DNA of 64,000 bases from Flavobacterium plurextorum (GTDB lineage: Bacteria; Bacteroidota; Bacteroidia; Flavobacteriales; Flavobacteriaceae): positions 96,063-160,062 of the forward strand of contig NZ_MUHD01000011.1 in NCBI RefSeq assembly GCF_002217395.1, read 5' to 3'. Positions 6,850-16,039 of the stretch are shown here, piece by piece. Every line of letters begins with the position of its first letter. Within the stretch, counting starts at the first letter, position 1. The notes under the pieces were generated by a model. That model was not told the DNA's origin and did not search any database. It saw only the letters and a list, made by a program, of their open reading frames with translations. The position numbers and the translations under genes were made by a program.

Positions 6850-9126
6850 AATAATCATCACTTTCTTAACTTTAGTTTCTCCTCCGTCTTGCGCCGAAAT
6901 AAAAACCATATACACACCAGAGGCCACTTTATATTTACCAAAAGCGGTTGTATCCCATTCTATGGTTCCGCCTTCTGAAGTCGTTTCGAAAACAAGATTT
7001 CCTTCAATATCAGTGATTTTAATATTGGCTTTATCTAACAATCCAGCCACTTTTACAGTTCCAGAATAGGTTGGACGAACTGGATTTGGATAAACATAAA
7101 CGTTACTCAAATCATCATTAGCTCCAGTTGCAACTCCTTTAAACGAAATCATTCCTTTGTTTGTCGCTATAAAAACTTCGCCAGTTGTACTGTTGATCTT
7201 AATATCATTTACCATATTACTTGGCATTGGAGAATTATTTATGGTAAAATGGTATTTGGTTTCCTGCCCATTAGGCGAAACCATAAAAATTCCAGAATCA
7301 GCCGTTCCAATCCATTTATTATTTGATCCATCTACTGCAATAGAAGTAATAAACTGTTCGTACATTAATTCCTGAGCCAAATTATCTTCCATGATAATAA
7401 TTGGATTTGCTTTTAATTGGCTGTCAGATTGAAAACTTCCCACGTTCGACAAAACTCTTAATCCCTTTGTAGTTCCTATCCAAAGTTGATTTTTAGTATC
7501 TATCACTACAGATCTCACATCTGGAGCTGGTAAATTTCCTGCGTCAACTCCAAATGTCATTTTCTTAAATGTATTTGTACTCTCATTAAAAGCAATCACA
7601 CCTTCGTTACTGGTCGAAATCCATTTGGTATTATTTCTATCAATAACAATATTAGCATAACTGGTTGTTTCTGCATTATTCAAAATTGAACTGGTTGCGT
7701 AACTTTGCCATTGTCCGTTGGCTTTCAAAACTTTCAATCCGTTTTTAATCCTGCTGTTTGTTATCCAGAGATTTCCAGTTTTATCGAATGCGGTTCCATT
7801 TATACGAACATCTTTATAATTTGGCCCTTCGTAAGTTATACTTTCTAAACCGCTGTTTTTTTCGTTATACAAAAAGTTAGGAATATCGTTCTCCACTCGC
7901 AGCAAACCTGAAAAAAAAGAACTTGCATAAACTTGTTTTTCATTTCTAGGATTCACAATAATTCTTGTAATAGATTTTGCATCATATACTTCAGAGTACG
8001 GAATATTCAGCCAGGCAGAAGAAGCGTATTTACTAATTCCGTAACTATCTAAATCATACGGATTATAATAGGTATCATAATCTCCGTAAACTGCCCAAAG
8101 TACATTTGGCGTAACGTCTAACGAAAAAATATTATTCCTAAAAGGTCCTGCTGGTGTACTATTTACAAAAGTTCCCGCACTGCTGAGCGAAGAAGTAACT
8201 AATCCTTTATCTTTTGTTCCGATGTATAATAAATCTCCAACTGCTGAGGCGCAAGTAAAAACCAAGCTGTTATCTAAAACCTGAGTATTTGAAATCTGAC
8301 GATTTAAAACCATCTGATTATTATAAATATAAACTGCATTGGGAGTGGTAATAAACAAATTGCGGTTCACTGTCCGCATATCAGAAGAAGGCTGTGAAAG
8401 CTGTAAAAAACCAATAAAATTAATTGAATTATAGCGGTGAATATTACCCGAAGCGTTAATTGCTATTAATTCTGAATCTAAAGCTTCAACACTTGACCAA
8501 TCGCCGGTATTCACAACAGTCCATTGACTAAAATCGTTTAGATTAGCATTTGTAATATCTGCTTTTCTAATTCCAGACGAAGTGGCCGCAAAAATAAATC
8601 CGTTAAAAAAAGCAGTTTGTTTAACACTTATTTCAGCACCATTATCACCTATAAAATAAGTATCTCCAAACTGTAATGCTGTTAAATTGAACTGAACAAT
8701 TCCAAAATCGCAGGAAATATAGAGCAATCCGTTATGCTCCATTATATGATTGATCTTTTTAATATTTGAAGGAAGCTGTTTGTTTATTACATCAACTTTC
8801 TTAGTTATACTTCCGTCAGTTTCATTAATAATAATCATCAAACCATTTTCATAACCAATGATCGTTTTTTTGAAAGCTTCACTATGATAAACAGCAGAAA
8901 TTGTCTGTCCAGAAAGACCATCGACGGTTGTTTTAGTTTTTAGTAAATTTGATGTGGTGTTTTTAAAAAACAACGCGTTTTCTGACGCAGCAAAAACTGT
9001 ATTTGGTGACTCTGAAATATCTTTAATTTCATTGAAGGAAAAATAACCCTGCCATGACAATTGACTTTGAGCAAAACCAAATTGAAACAAAGTCAAAAAC
9101 AAGATATAGAGCGATTTTCTGGTCAT
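6844..9126 (-). CDS. porZ: PorZ-like two-component-regulator propeller protein (type IX secretion)
   Basis: PorZ is part of the attachment complex on the cell surface that processes type IX secretion cargo in Bacteroidota. The 760-residue protein starts with a signal peptide (MTRKSLYILFLTLFQFGFAQ), followed by two beta-propellers built from repeats of the LWIGT kind (for example QLWIGTTKGLRVL and NKWIGTADSGIFMV), and ends in a type A sorting-like domain with VYPNPVRP and GVYMVFISAQDGGETKVKKV. An earlier in-frame ATG at 9189 is rejected, because a TATATTTG box at 9147-9154 lies between it and this start and the signal peptide begins here. Position next to recO supports the name. Confidence 0.85.
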   Translation of the reverse strand: MTRKSLYILFLTLFQFGFAQSQLSWQGYFSFNEIKDISESPNTVFAASENALFFKNTTSNLLKTKTTVDGLSGQTISAVYHSEAFKKTIIGYENGLMIIINETDGSITKKVDVINKQLPSNIKKINHIMEHNGLLYISCDFGIVQFNLTALQFGDTYFIGDNGAEISVKQTAFFNGFIFAATSSGIRKADITNANLNDFSQWTVVNTGDWSSVEALDSELIAINASGNIHRYNSINFIGFLQLSQPSSDMRTVNRNLFITTPNAVYIYNNQMVLNRQISNTQVLDNSLVFTCASAVGDLLYIGTKDKGLVTSSLSSAGTFVNSTPAGPFRNNIFSLDVTPNVLWAVYGDYDTYYNPYDLDSYGISKYASSAWLNIPYSEVYDAKSITRIIVNPRNEKQVYASSFFSGLLRVENDIPNFLYNEKNSGLESITYEGPNYKDVRINGTAFDKTGNLWITNSRIKNGLKVLKANGQWQSYATSSILNNAETTSYANIVIDRNNTKWISTSNEGVIAFNESTNTFKKMTFGVDAGNLPAPDVRSVVIDTKNQLWIGTTKGLRVLSNVGSFQSDSQLKANPIIIMEDNLAQELMYEQFITSIAVDGSNNKWIGTADSGIFMVSPNGQETKYHFTINNSPMPSNMVNDIKINSTTGEVFIATNKGMISFKGVATGANDDLSNVYVYPNPVRPTYSGTVKVAGLLDKANIKITDIEGNLVFETTSEGGTIEWDTTAFGKYKVASGVYMVFISAQDGGETKVKKVMIIR

Positions 9127-9146
9127 TTTTAATATATTCGGATAGA

Positions 9147-9154
9147 CAAATATA
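9147..9154 (-). promoter_or_regulatory. -7 box of porZ
   Basis: It reads TATATTTG on the minus strand, 20 bases upstream of the ATG at 9126, and decides that start. Confidence 0.65.
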
Positions 9155-9189
9155 CTATAAACAAATACATTTAATTTTTGTTGATACAT

Positions 9190-9238
9190 AAAAAAAATGC
9201 TCTCGATTCATCCTGAAAGACAAATGAGAGCATTTTTC
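9190..9238 (-). terminator. Terminator of gdhA
   Basis: The perfect arms AAAAATGCTCTC and GAGAGCATTTTT are separated by 21 bases, and a T tract follows on the minus strand. It lies 14 bases past the gdhA stop. Confidence 0.85.
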
Positions 9239-9252
9239 AATTGTAATTAATC

Positions 9253-10596
9253 TTACACTACACCTTGTGCAAGCATAGCATCGGCAACTTTAACAAATCC
9301 GGCAATGTTAGCTCCTTTTACGTAGTTTACATAACCATCTTCTTCTGCACCGTATTTTTTACATTGGTTGTGAATTCCAACCATGATATCTTTCAATCTT
9401 AAATCTACTTCTTCGCTTGTCCAGTTTAAACGAATTGAGTTTTGTGTCATCTCTAATCCAGATGCCGCAACTCCACCAGCGTTAGCTGCTTTTCCTGGAG
9501 CAAAAAGTACTTTATTATCTAAAAACAATTTAATAGCATCTAAAGTTGAAGGCATGTTTGCCGCTTCAGTTACACATAAAACGCCATTATCAATAAGTTT
9601 TTGAGCATCTTCTCCATTCAACTCATTTTGAGTCGCACAAGGAATAGCAATATCTACTTTTACTTCCCAAGGGCTTTTTCCTTTATGGAAAACAGCATTT
9701 GGATATTTCTCCAAATATCTTTCAGCTCTGTTATCTCCACTTGCTCTCATTTCGACCATATGCTCGATTTTTTCGCCAGAGATTCCTTCTTCATCATAAA
9801 TATAACCATCAGGACCAGAAATAGTAACTAGTTTACCTCCTAATTCGTTTATCTTAAGAGCCACTCCCCAAGCTACATTTCCAAATCCAGAAATAGCAAC
9901 TCTTTTACCTTTAATATCATGTCCAATAGTACGAAGCATTTGATCTGTAAAGTAAACAACTCCATAACCTGTAGCTTCTGGTCTAATCAAAGAACCACCG
10001 TAAGCAATTCCTTTTCCTGTTAAAACTCCAGTAAACTCATTTCTAATTCTTTTGTATTGACCAAATAAGTAACCAATTTCTCTAGCACCAACACCAATAT
10101 CTCCAGCAGGAACATCCAAATCTGGACCAATATGACGACATAATTCTGTCATAAATGATTGACAGAAACGCATGATCTCTCCATCAGATTTTCCTTCAGG
10201 ATCAAAATCAGAACCACCTTTTCCACCACCCATTGGCAATGTTGTCAAACTATTTTTAAAAACTTGTTCGAAAGCTAAGAATTTCAAAACAGATAAATTT
10301 ACTGTATGATGAAATCTAATTCCTCCTTTATAAGGTCCAATAGCAGAATTCATTTGAATTCTAAAACCTCTATTTACAATTATTTCTCCTTTGTCATCAA
10401 CCCATGGAACTCTAAAAATTATAGATCTTTCCGGCTCAGCAATTCTAAGAAGTAAATTTTTTCCATCATACTTCTTACGTTCTGCGATAAATGGTATTAC
10501 AGTTTCTGCAAATTCTCTAACCGCTTGAAGAAATTCTGGTTCATTTGGATTTTTTGACTCAACTTGAGCCATAAATTCATTTATTTTTTGTTCCAT
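9253..10596 (-). CDS. gdhA: Glutamate dehydrogenase, hexameric, probably NADP-specific
   Basis: It interconverts 2-oxoglutarate plus ammonia and glutamate. The 447-residue length is that of the hexameric class. Visible motifs are PMGGGKGGSDFDP (about 122-134, substrate lysines), DVPAGDIGVGAREIGYLFG (about 162-180) and the Rossmann segment GFGNVAWG (about 238-245). The segment following the second Rossmann strand (VTISGPDG) has Ser rather than Asp, which is typical of NADP-preferring enzymes; the cofactor call is inferred. A single-gene unit with its own promoter at 10685-10692 and terminator. The 5' leader holds a perfect 12-bp palindrome, a possible operator. Confidence 0.95.
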   Translation of the reverse strand: MEQKINEFMAQVESKNPNEPEFLQAVREFAETVIPFIAERKKYDGKNLLLRIAEPERSIIFRVPWVDDKGEIIVNRGFRIQMNSAIGPYKGGIRFHHTVNLSVLKFLAFEQVFKNSLTTLPMGGGKGGSDFDPEGKSDGEIMRFCQSFMTELCRHIGPDLDVPAGDIGVGAREIGYLFGQYKRIRNEFTGVLTGKGIAYGGSLIRPEATGYGVVYFTDQMLRTIGHDIKGKRVAISGFGNVAWGVALKINELGGKLVTISGPDGYIYDEEGISGEKIEHMVEMRASGDNRAERYLEKYPNAVFHKGKSPWEVKVDIAIPCATQNELNGEDAQKLIDNGVLCVTEAANMPSTLDAIKLFLDNKVLFAPGKAANAGGVAASGLEMTQNSIRLNWTSEEVDLRLKDIMVGIHNQCKKYGAEEDGYVNYVKGANIAGFVKVADAMLAQGVV

Positions 10597-10661
10597 TTTT
10601 AAATAAATTATTCAAATAATAGTTTAACTTTTAATCCCTTAAATAAGAAAATACGTTTTAA

Positions 10662-10673
10662 GAAAACGTTTTC
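10662..10673. promoter_or_regulatory. Palindrome GAAAACGTTTTC in the gdhA leader, possible operator
   Basis: A perfect 12-bp palindrome with a central CG sits just downstream of the gdhA -7 box, around +6 to +17 if transcription starts 6 bases after the box. A 16-base window at 10663-10678 matches 41866-41881, upstream of pgi, at 15 positions. A LacI-like repressor site would look like this, but the protein is unknown. Confidence 0.4.
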
Positions 10674-10684
10674 GTTACAACAGA

Positions 10685-10692
10685 CAAAGATA
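10685..10692 (-). promoter_or_regulatory. -7 box of gdhA
   Basis: It reads TATCTTTG on the minus strand, a strong match to TAnnTTTG, about 90 bases before the ATG. Confidence 0.65.
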
Positions 10693-10887
10693 CATCAAAA
10701 TGATCATGCATTGTTATTTTTTTTCGTTTTTGAAGCAGAATTGTGTTATTTCTAAACAAACAATCAAATACAATTTTACCCTTCCGAATTTACATCTAAT
10801 TACCACACTTAAAGTCAGAAAATTAAGTATTTCGTTATTAATTTTCTATTAGAAGTTCATAATATTTTGAATAGATCACGTTTTTTA

Positions 10888-10895
10888 TATATTTG
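10888..10895 (+). promoter_or_regulatory. -7 box of the outer-membrane protein gene
   Basis: TATATTTG lies 23 bases upstream of the ATG at 10919 and supports that start over the in-frame TTG at 10904. Confidence 0.65.
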
Positions 10896-10918
10896 CGCGA
10901 TATTTGAAAGCCTCAAAA

Positions 10919-11710
10919 ATGTGTAAGAACCTATATTTCATTATTTTCGCCTTGTTTGGCATCTCAACAATAAACGCTCAATCGTCTCTTGCGCATGAAA
11001 TAGGAATCATGTTTGGTCCCGTAACTTTTCAGTCTGACTATGGTGAAAGAAATAACTTTGACACCAATGTTGGTAATACGGGTTTTAGCATTGGAATTAT
11101 TCACTTTACCAACTTTTCTGCAAATAATAATGGAGAAAGTTTTTTTACAGAACATTTCAAAGTACGCACCGAGTTTTCATTCACGAAAACCAATCTGCAT
11201 CATTTTGGAAAATGGGTCAGCAAAAACCCTCCAACACCAGCAGTACAAAGACTTAAAGCTATGAGTGGAAGTACAACGATGGTAAATCTTGGTCCGCAAT
11301 TAGAATTTTCTCCATTCATGAAAATACACGATTACGAAAATATTCCCGGAAGTTTAAGCCCTTATGTAAGTTTAGGTTTTCTGGTAAGTTATTATTCTAC
11401 TAAAACAAAATCAAGTCTAGGTGAATTGGGAGTTCCTGAAACGACACCAATAAAATACTTGACTCCTTCTGATGGCCGTGAACACGGCTATTCAAGCGAA
11501 AGTAATTTAGCTTTATCAGCAACTGCAGGCGCAGGTGTTCACTATAAACTAACCAGTATGAGTGACTTAATGCTTGAAGCCCGTTTTCAAGTCTTTAATT
11601 CTGATTGGGTTGATGGTTTAAATCCAAACAAAGACATTTACAAAGAAAACAAATCAAACGATTGGCAAGTCTGGTTTAATGTAGGATATATTTATTACTT
11701 AGACTTTTAA
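10919..11710 (+). CDS. Outer-membrane beta-barrel-like protein, THC0290_0291-type
   Basis: The 263-residue protein has a signal peptide (MCKNLYFIIFALFGISTINAQ), then alternating beta-strand segments typical of small outer-membrane barrels: HEIGIMFGPVTFQSDYG near the mature N-terminus and WQVWFNVGYIYYLDF at the end, which finishes in an aromatic residue as barrel proteins do. It resembles a flavobacterial family often found beside gdhA; I recall the family name but cannot confirm it here. Function is unknown. The reading frame can be extended to a TTG at 10904, but the ATG at 10919 gives the cleaner signal peptide. A bidirectional terminator follows. Confidence 0.75.
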   Translation: MCKNLYFIIFALFGISTINAQSSLAHEIGIMFGPVTFQSDYGERNNFDTNVGNTGFSIGIIHFTNFSANNNGESFFTEHFKVRTEFSFTKTNLHHFGKWVSKNPPTPAVQRLKAMSGSTTMVNLGPQLEFSPFMKIHDYENIPGSLSPYVSLGFLVSYYSTKTKSSLGELGVPETTPIKYLTPSDGREHGYSSESNLALSATAGAGVHYKLTSMSDLMLEARFQVFNSDWVDGLNPNKDIYKENKSNDWQVWFNVGYIYYLDF

Positions 11711-11725
11711 AGAAATTTCAAAATA

Positions 11726-11770
11726 AAAATCCCAAATTCCAATTTTACTCATTTTGGAATTTGGGATTTT
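11726..11770. terminator. Bidirectional terminator made of a dispersed palindrome
   Basis: The perfect 17-bp arms AAAATCCCAAATTCCAA and its reverse complement enclose an 11-base loop, between two convergent genes. The same arms occur at 27834-27881, and one arm at 1-16. Confidence 0.85.
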
Positions 11771-11776
11771 ATATGT

Positions 11777-12919
11777 CTAGGCTAAAGCTTGTTCTAAATC
11801 TGCAATTAAATCTTCGGCATCTTCAATACCTACACTCAATCGAACTAAATCATCTGTAATACCAACTTCGGCTCTTTTATCAGCAGGAATAGAAGCGTGT
11901 GTCATTAAAGCTGGATGATTTGCCAAAGATTCTACTCCACCCAAAGATTCAGCCAAAGTGAAAACTTTTAATTTCTCTAGAAAAGCAATAGAATCTTCTT
12001 TTTTACCTGATTTAAAAGTAAAAGAAACCATTCCGCCGAAAGCCTTCATTTGTTTCTTAGCAATTTCATGAAACGGATGACTTTTTAATCCTGGATAATA
12101 AACAGTATCAATTTTTGGATGTTTAGTTAAAAAATCCACCACTTTTTCTCCGTTTTCACAATGTCTTTGTACTCTTAATGAAAGTGTTTTGATTCCTCTT
12201 AAAACTAAAAAACTATCCATTGGTCCTAATGTAGCACCGGTTGCAAATTGTTGAAAATGCAATTGATCTCCCAAAGCTTCATCTTTTACAATTAAAGCGC
12301 CGGCAATAACGTCAGAATGTCCGCCTAAATATTTTGTAGCAGAGTGCATAACAATATCTGCTCCTAAATCAAGAGGTTTTTGCAAATAAGGTGTTGCAAA
12401 AGTATTATCAACAGCAAATAAAATTTTGTTCTCTTTTGTGATTTTGGCTACCTCTTCAATATCTGCCAATTTCATCAACGGATTTGTAGGTGTTTCTACC
12501 CAAACCAATTTCGTGTTTTCATTAATTAACGACTTCAATTTTTCAATATCTGTCATATCAACAAAATGAAACTTAATTCCAGAATCTTTATAAATACGAG
12601 AAAACATTCTGTATGTTCCTCCATATAAATCATCCATTGCTATAATTTCATCACCAGCTTTAAACGATCTCAAAATACAATCTGTCGCTGCTAAACCTGA
12701 TGAAAATGCTAAACCTCGAGTACCATTTTCAATACTTGCTAAAGCATTTTCTAAAGCGCTTCGAGTTGGATTTGATGCTCGGCTGTATTCGTAATCAGCC
12801 AACGGTTTTCCTGGGCTTGTTTGAATAAAAGTTGAAGTTTGATACACCGGAGGCATAACAGCTCCCGTACTTGGATCATGATGCTGACCACCGTGAATTA
12901 CCTTAGTATTGAATTTCAT
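11777..12919 (-). CDS. metB: Cystathionine gamma-synthase or gamma-lyase (PLP enzyme)
   Basis: This trans-sulfuration enzyme of the Cys/Met-metabolism PLP family is 380 residues, the usual size. The PLP lysine is K196 in SATKYLGGHSD, preceded by FAVDNTFATPYLQ (168-180), SSGLAATD (73-80) and YSRASNPTR (45-53). Synthase and lyase members cannot be separated reliably from sequence by eye, so metB is the best label but a lyase role is possible. No methionine-pathway neighbours and no SAM riboswitch are visible in the leader. The gene stands alone with its own promoter and shares the bidirectional terminator at 11726-11770. Confidence 0.88.
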   Translation of the reverse strand: MKFNTKVIHGGQHHDPSTGAVMPPVYQTSTFIQTSPGKPLADYEYSRASNPTRSALENALASIENGTRGLAFSSGLAATDCILRSFKAGDEIIAMDDLYGGTYRMFSRIYKDSGIKFHFVDMTDIEKLKSLINENTKLVWVETPTNPLMKLADIEEVAKITKENKILFAVDNTFATPYLQKPLDLGADIVMHSATKYLGGHSDVIAGALIVKDEALGDQLHFQQFATGATLGPMDSFLVLRGIKTLSLRVQRHCENGEKVVDFLTKHPKIDTVYYPGLKSHPFHEIAKKQMKAFGGMVSFTFKSGKKEDSIAFLEKLKVFTLAESLGGVESLANHPALMTHASIPADKRAEVGITDDLVRLSVGIEDAEDLIADLEQALA

Positions 12920-12952
12920 ATCGTTATAATTTTTATATCTTTATTTACAGGA

Positions 12953-12960
12953 CAAATTTA
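12953..12960 (-). promoter_or_regulatory. -7 box of the metB-like gene
   Basis: It reads TAAATTTG on the minus strand, about 33 bases before the ATG. Confidence 0.55.
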
Positions 12961-12993
12961 CCGTTTAATTTATTTTATCGAGACACAACTTCT

Positions 12994-13001
12994 TACCTTT
13001 G
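12994..13001 (+). promoter_or_regulatory. -7 box of the RsiV-like lipoprotein gene
   Basis: TACCTTTG lies 22 bases before the ATG at 13024, divergent from the metB-like promoter. Confidence 0.6.
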
Positions 13002-13023
13002 TATTTAATTAACACTTATTGAT

Positions 13024-13767
13024 ATGAAACATTATTCTTTTTTAATCTTTTTGTGTTTGATTTTTATAAGCTGTAATAAAGAACTTTCATTTGAAAATGA
13101 AACGTTTGAAGAAAAATCAACTATTCCGTGCAAAAATGACTGCCCAAAAATCAGCATCGATATTCCGATAGCAAAAAATAGTTCACTAGCAGCCGATAGT
13201 ATCAACAAGAAAGTTTTTGCGGTGGTAAAAGAAATCATTTATTTTGGAGATGACTCAACAAAAGTGAATGACTATAAATCATTGTCAAAATCTTTTATTA
13301 CATCGTATGAAGAAATGCATCAAAAATTTCCAAATGACACTTTTGGCTGGGAAGGAAAAATAACTGGAAATATAGAATTTGAATCAGATCAAATTTTAAA
13401 TATTAAGATCGATCATTATACTTTTACCGGAGGAGCTCATGGTTATCAAGGATTTCGATCTTTACTTTTTAATTTAAAAACGGGAAAAACCATTTTTAAT
13501 AATCAGCTTTTTAAAAATGAAAAAGATTTTCTGGCTTTCGCCGAAAAAGAATTCAGAACCCAATATAATATTCCACAAAAATCAAATATAAATGCAACGG
13601 GATTAATGTTTGAAAATGACAAATTTCATTTACCTCAGAACATTTTCTATACAGATAAAGGTTTACTTCTGTACTATAATGCATATGAAGCAGCATCTTA
13701 CGCCGACGGACCAAAAAAGATTTTATTCCCTTATGATAAAGTCAGTAAATATTTAAGGTTTCAATAA
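13024..13767 (+). CDS. RsiV-like lipoprotein (DUF4163 and DUF3298)
   Basis: The 247-residue protein has a lipoprotein signal (MKHYSFLIFLCLIFISC, lipidated C17), so it is anchored in a membrane facing outward. The middle part (about 45-145), with ITGNIEFESDQILNIKIDHYTFTGGAHG, fits the DUF4163 pattern, and the following FRSLLFNLKTGKTIFNNQLF with DFLAFAEKEFR fits DUF3298. In Bacillus RsiV this architecture binds lysozyme, but the anti-sigma part is missing here and no sigma factor is adjacent, so lysozyme sensing is speculation. The gene stands alone with its own promoter. Confidence 0.8.
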   Translation: MKHYSFLIFLCLIFISCNKELSFENETFEEKSTIPCKNDCPKISIDIPIAKNSSLAADSINKKVFAVVKEIIYFGDDSTKVNDYKSLSKSFITSYEEMHQKFPNDTFGWEGKITGNIEFESDQILNIKIDHYTFTGGAHGYQGFRSLLFNLKTGKTIFNNQLFKNEKDFLAFAEKEFRTQYNIPQKSNINATGLMFENDKFHLPQNIFYTDKGLLLYYNAYEAASYADGPKKILFPYDKVSKYLRFQ

Positions 13768-13790
13768 TTTATGCTAACACGCTTTTAAGT

Positions 13791-13815
13791 TAGAGGTACT
13801 GCGGTGTGTCTCTAC
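13791..13815. repeat. Degenerate copy of a GTAGAGACGCAC palindrome
   Basis: The sequence matches the palindrome half-site GTAGAGACGCACTGC plus its reverse complement, with a 2-base deletion and two C-to-T changes. Related copies lie at 15069-15096 and 27948-27975, all at gene 3' ends. Confidence 0.5.
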
Positions 13816-13836
13816 AGAGAAAACTTAGTGCCTTAT

Positions 13837-14976
13837 CTACTGAACGTCGTACTTCATTTTACGCAAAACACGTAAAGCTTCTTTAAAAGACAAATACACT
13901 TGCCCAAAAGGTTTCAATAATAATTTAGCATCTATCAGTTTTTGCTTGGCTTCTTCGAAACCATTCAGATAACAAATCATAAAAGTCGAAGGAAGATTCT
14001 CCAGATCTTTTAATTCACGCTCTGATAAAGCAATGCCTTTTTGCAATTTTTGAAGCAATGCCATATTTGAATTATAAATATGATAAAGCATTTTCCTGTT
14101 GAATTCTGGAGGCTGAAAAAGTATTTCACGATCAATTTTATAGTAACCATTATCAAAAAAATGGATCGTTTGTTTCTCCAAAGGATAATAACTCGTTTTA
14201 TCGTTTAACCCAAGCGGCACATACTCAGTTATTGTAAAACTATCATCGTCGTAAACAATTGTAACAACGTCTTGTGCTGAATAAAACAGCTTAATTTGTT
14301 CGTTGATTAATTCAATATCAACTCGAGATAAGAATGTTTTATCACGAGATTTTTTAGGAACACCAGCCCAGCAAATCACAAATAATTCTTTAAAAACATG
14401 ATATTTAGGCGACATGTCTTTGTGCCTGAAATTCATAAAATCAATTACACCATCCAGTGTATATTGAATGCTGTTTCGGGAACTATTTTCAATTCCAATT
14501 ACCGTTTCAGTATTCTGATAATTTTTCTCGATTTCACCTTCAACAGGAACAGAATTACTGCCGCGTCTCACAAAAACACTGTTGGCCGTGATAGTATGAA
14601 TACCTTTTTTAAAATATGAAATTTTGCTTTTAGGTTTAATTGTGACCAATCCAATTACTTTATCTTTTGGAAGATTTGGAAACGGCACATTCTCATACTG
14701 AATTTTAGGAGGATTTTCTAAGAAAGCATTTACAAGATTTTGAATACGGCTATCATCAAAAAAGTCGTCTCCTACAATCTCATTATCATGATCTTCAACT
14801 CCAACAACGATATAAGAATTATTGGTTGGATTTGAGTTTGACAAAGCGCAAATATGCTTCAGAAACTTGCCTTTTCCTTCTCTGGAATGTAAATTCAGCT
14901 GCCTTTTTTTATCATAAAAACTGCTCTCGTCATTGTGAGCAAGTAGATTCTTTATTAAAAGGCGTTTATTGATCAT
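13837..14976 (-). CDS. AlbA_2/Schlafen-type ATP-binding-fold protein
   Basis: The 379-residue cytoplasmic protein begins with an AlbA_2 (Schlafen core-like) domain at about 15-155: an E-rich start, KHICALSNSN, YIVVGVEDHDNEIVGDDFFD, and a closing SVFVRRGSNSVP strand. The remainder (about 165-379) is helical and does not match a family I know; it includes RDKTFLSRVDIELINEQ and ends in FGQVYLSFKEALRVLRKMKYDVQ. AlbA_2 proteins include transcription regulators and RNA-binding or nuclease-like proteins; the N-terminal helix here has few of the acidic residues expected for a nuclease. The gene stands alone. Function is not established. Confidence 0.75.
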   Translation of the reverse strand: MINKRLLIKNLLAHNDESSFYDKKRQLNLHSREGKGKFLKHICALSNSNPTNNSYIVVGVEDHDNEIVGDDFFDDSRIQNLVNAFLENPPKIQYENVPFPNLPKDKVIGLVTIKPKSKISYFKKGIHTITANSVFVRRGSNSVPVEGEIEKNYQNTETVIGIENSSRNSIQYTLDGVIDFMNFRHKDMSPKYHVFKELFVICWAGVPKKSRDKTFLSRVDIELINEQIKLFYSAQDVVTIVYDDDSFTITEYVPLGLNDKTSYYPLEKQTIHFFDNGYYKIDREILFQPPEFNRKMLYHIYNSNMALLQKLQKGIALSERELKDLENLPSTFMICYLNGFEEAKQKLIDAKLLLKPFGQVYLSFKEALRVLRKMKYDVQ

Positions 14977-15068
14977 ATCGTTATATTATTTTCACAATTC
15001 GAGCGATAGCGAATAAGCAAAGTAATTTTACTAATTCGCACTAATTTAATCTATTAAAACTTAAAATT

Positions 15069-15096
15069 AAAAAAAAGACGCACTACTGTGCGCCTC
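15069..15096 (-). terminator. Terminator of the SDR gene, built on a dispersed palindrome
   Basis: On the minus strand GGCGCAC-AGTA-GTGCGTC is followed by eight T, just after the SDR stop. The stem is a degenerate copy of the GTAGAGACGCAC palindrome also seen near 13.8 and 27.95 kb. Confidence 0.75.
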
Positions 15097-15111
15097 TGCA
15101 TTCAATTTTAT

Positions 15112-15867
15112 TTAAATATTTTTCTTGACAATTGTTGAAGATGCCTGCGCTGTACTCATCACAACCAAATCGGCAATATTTACATGATAAGGTCTTGAAA
15201 CTACAAAATGAATAATATCTGCGATATCTTCTGCCTGCAGTGGATCAAAACCTTTGTAAACGTTTGAAGCTCTTTCTGCATCTCCCTTAAAACGTACTTC
15301 GCTAAATTCCGTTTCTACCATTCCGGGATGAATGGCTCCCACTCTAATTCCAAACGGATTCAAATCAATTCGCATTCCTGCAGTAATAGCATCAACAGCA
15401 TGTTTAGTTCCGCAATACACATTCCCATTCGGATAAACTTCTTTTGCAGCGGTTGAACCAATATTTATGATATGTCCGGATTGTTTTGCTGTCATTTTAG
15501 GAATTACAGCTTTTGAAACATACAAAAGTCCTTTAACATTTATATCGATCATAGCATCCCAATCGTCTAAATCTCCTGTTTGAATCGGATCTAAACCATG
15601 TGCATTTCCTGCATTGTTAATCAAAACATCAATATCTGAAAAATCTGCAGGAAGAGATTCTATTTTTTGAAGAACATCATTTTTATCACGAACATCAAAA
15701 GAAAGCGAATGTACTTCGGTAAAAGCAGAAAGTTCTTTTTCTAATTCTTCTAAACGCTCTTTACGTCTTCCGCAAAGAATAACTTTATAGTTGCTTTTTG
15801 CCAGAATTTGAGCAGTTGCTTTTCCTATTCCGCTTGTCGCACCAGTAATTAAAACTGTTTTTTTCAT
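15112..15867 (-). CDS. Short-chain dehydrogenase/reductase (YdfG-like)
   Basis: This NAD(P)-dependent oxidoreductase has 251 residues, standard for classical SDRs. The cofactor motif TGATSGIGKATA is at 7-18, NNAG at about 86-89, the catalytic serine in NIGSTAA (about 138), and the active-site pair in YCGTKHA (Y151, K155 approximately). CGRRKERLEELEKEL after the second strand suggests NADP preference. It resembles the 3-hydroxy-acid dehydrogenase YdfG group, but substrate cannot be read from the sequence. A single-gene unit ends at the terminator at 15069-15096. Confidence 0.88.
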   Translation of the reverse strand: MKKTVLITGATSGIGKATAQILAKSNYKVILCGRRKERLEELEKELSAFTEVHSLSFDVRDKNDVLQKIESLPADFSDIDVLINNAGNAHGLDPIQTGDLDDWDAMIDINVKGLLYVSKAVIPKMTAKQSGHIINIGSTAAKEVYPNGNVYCGTKHAVDAITAGMRIDLNPFGIRVGAIHPGMVETEFSEVRFKGDAERASNVYKGFDPLQAEDIADIIHFVVSRPYHVNIADLVVMSTAQASSTIVKKNI

Positions 15868-15887
15868 TATTAAATTTTGTTTTTAAC

Positions 15888-16018
15888 ACATAGAGACATC
15901 GTTTTAAAAATTCAAAAAAGGCGCTTCACTTGCATTAACAAACATAGCTATATGTAAATGCTTGTCATTTATTTTTACCTTCTTAAAAACAATAAAATTC
16001 TATGTTTCTATGTCTTTA
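15888..16018. repeat. Interrupted inverted word repeat upstream of the SDR gene
   Basis: AACACATAGAGACAT near 15888 and CTATGTTTCTATGTCTT near 16000 are imperfect inverted copies about 100 bases apart, in the gap between the acetyltransferase and the SDR gene. It is a weaker member of the stutter-repeat class. Confidence 0.4.
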
Positions 16019-16039
16019 TTTTTCAAGCCAACGATTCAA

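Larger units (their letters stand above)
10597..10918. other. Intergenic region: divergent promoters of gdhA and the next gene
   Basis: These 322 bases hold no gene. They contain the gdhA promoter and leader with its palindrome (10662-10673), an AT-rich middle in which I see nothing, and the TATATTTG box of the gene starting at 10919. Confidence 0.7.

Noticed and set aside
9127..9189. Longer N-terminus of PorZ from the ATG at 9189
   Set aside because: The -7 box at 9147-9154 and the signal peptide both place the start at 9126.
12920..12993. SAM riboswitch before the metB-like gene
   Set aside because: The leader is only about 30 bases and shows no SAM-type fold.
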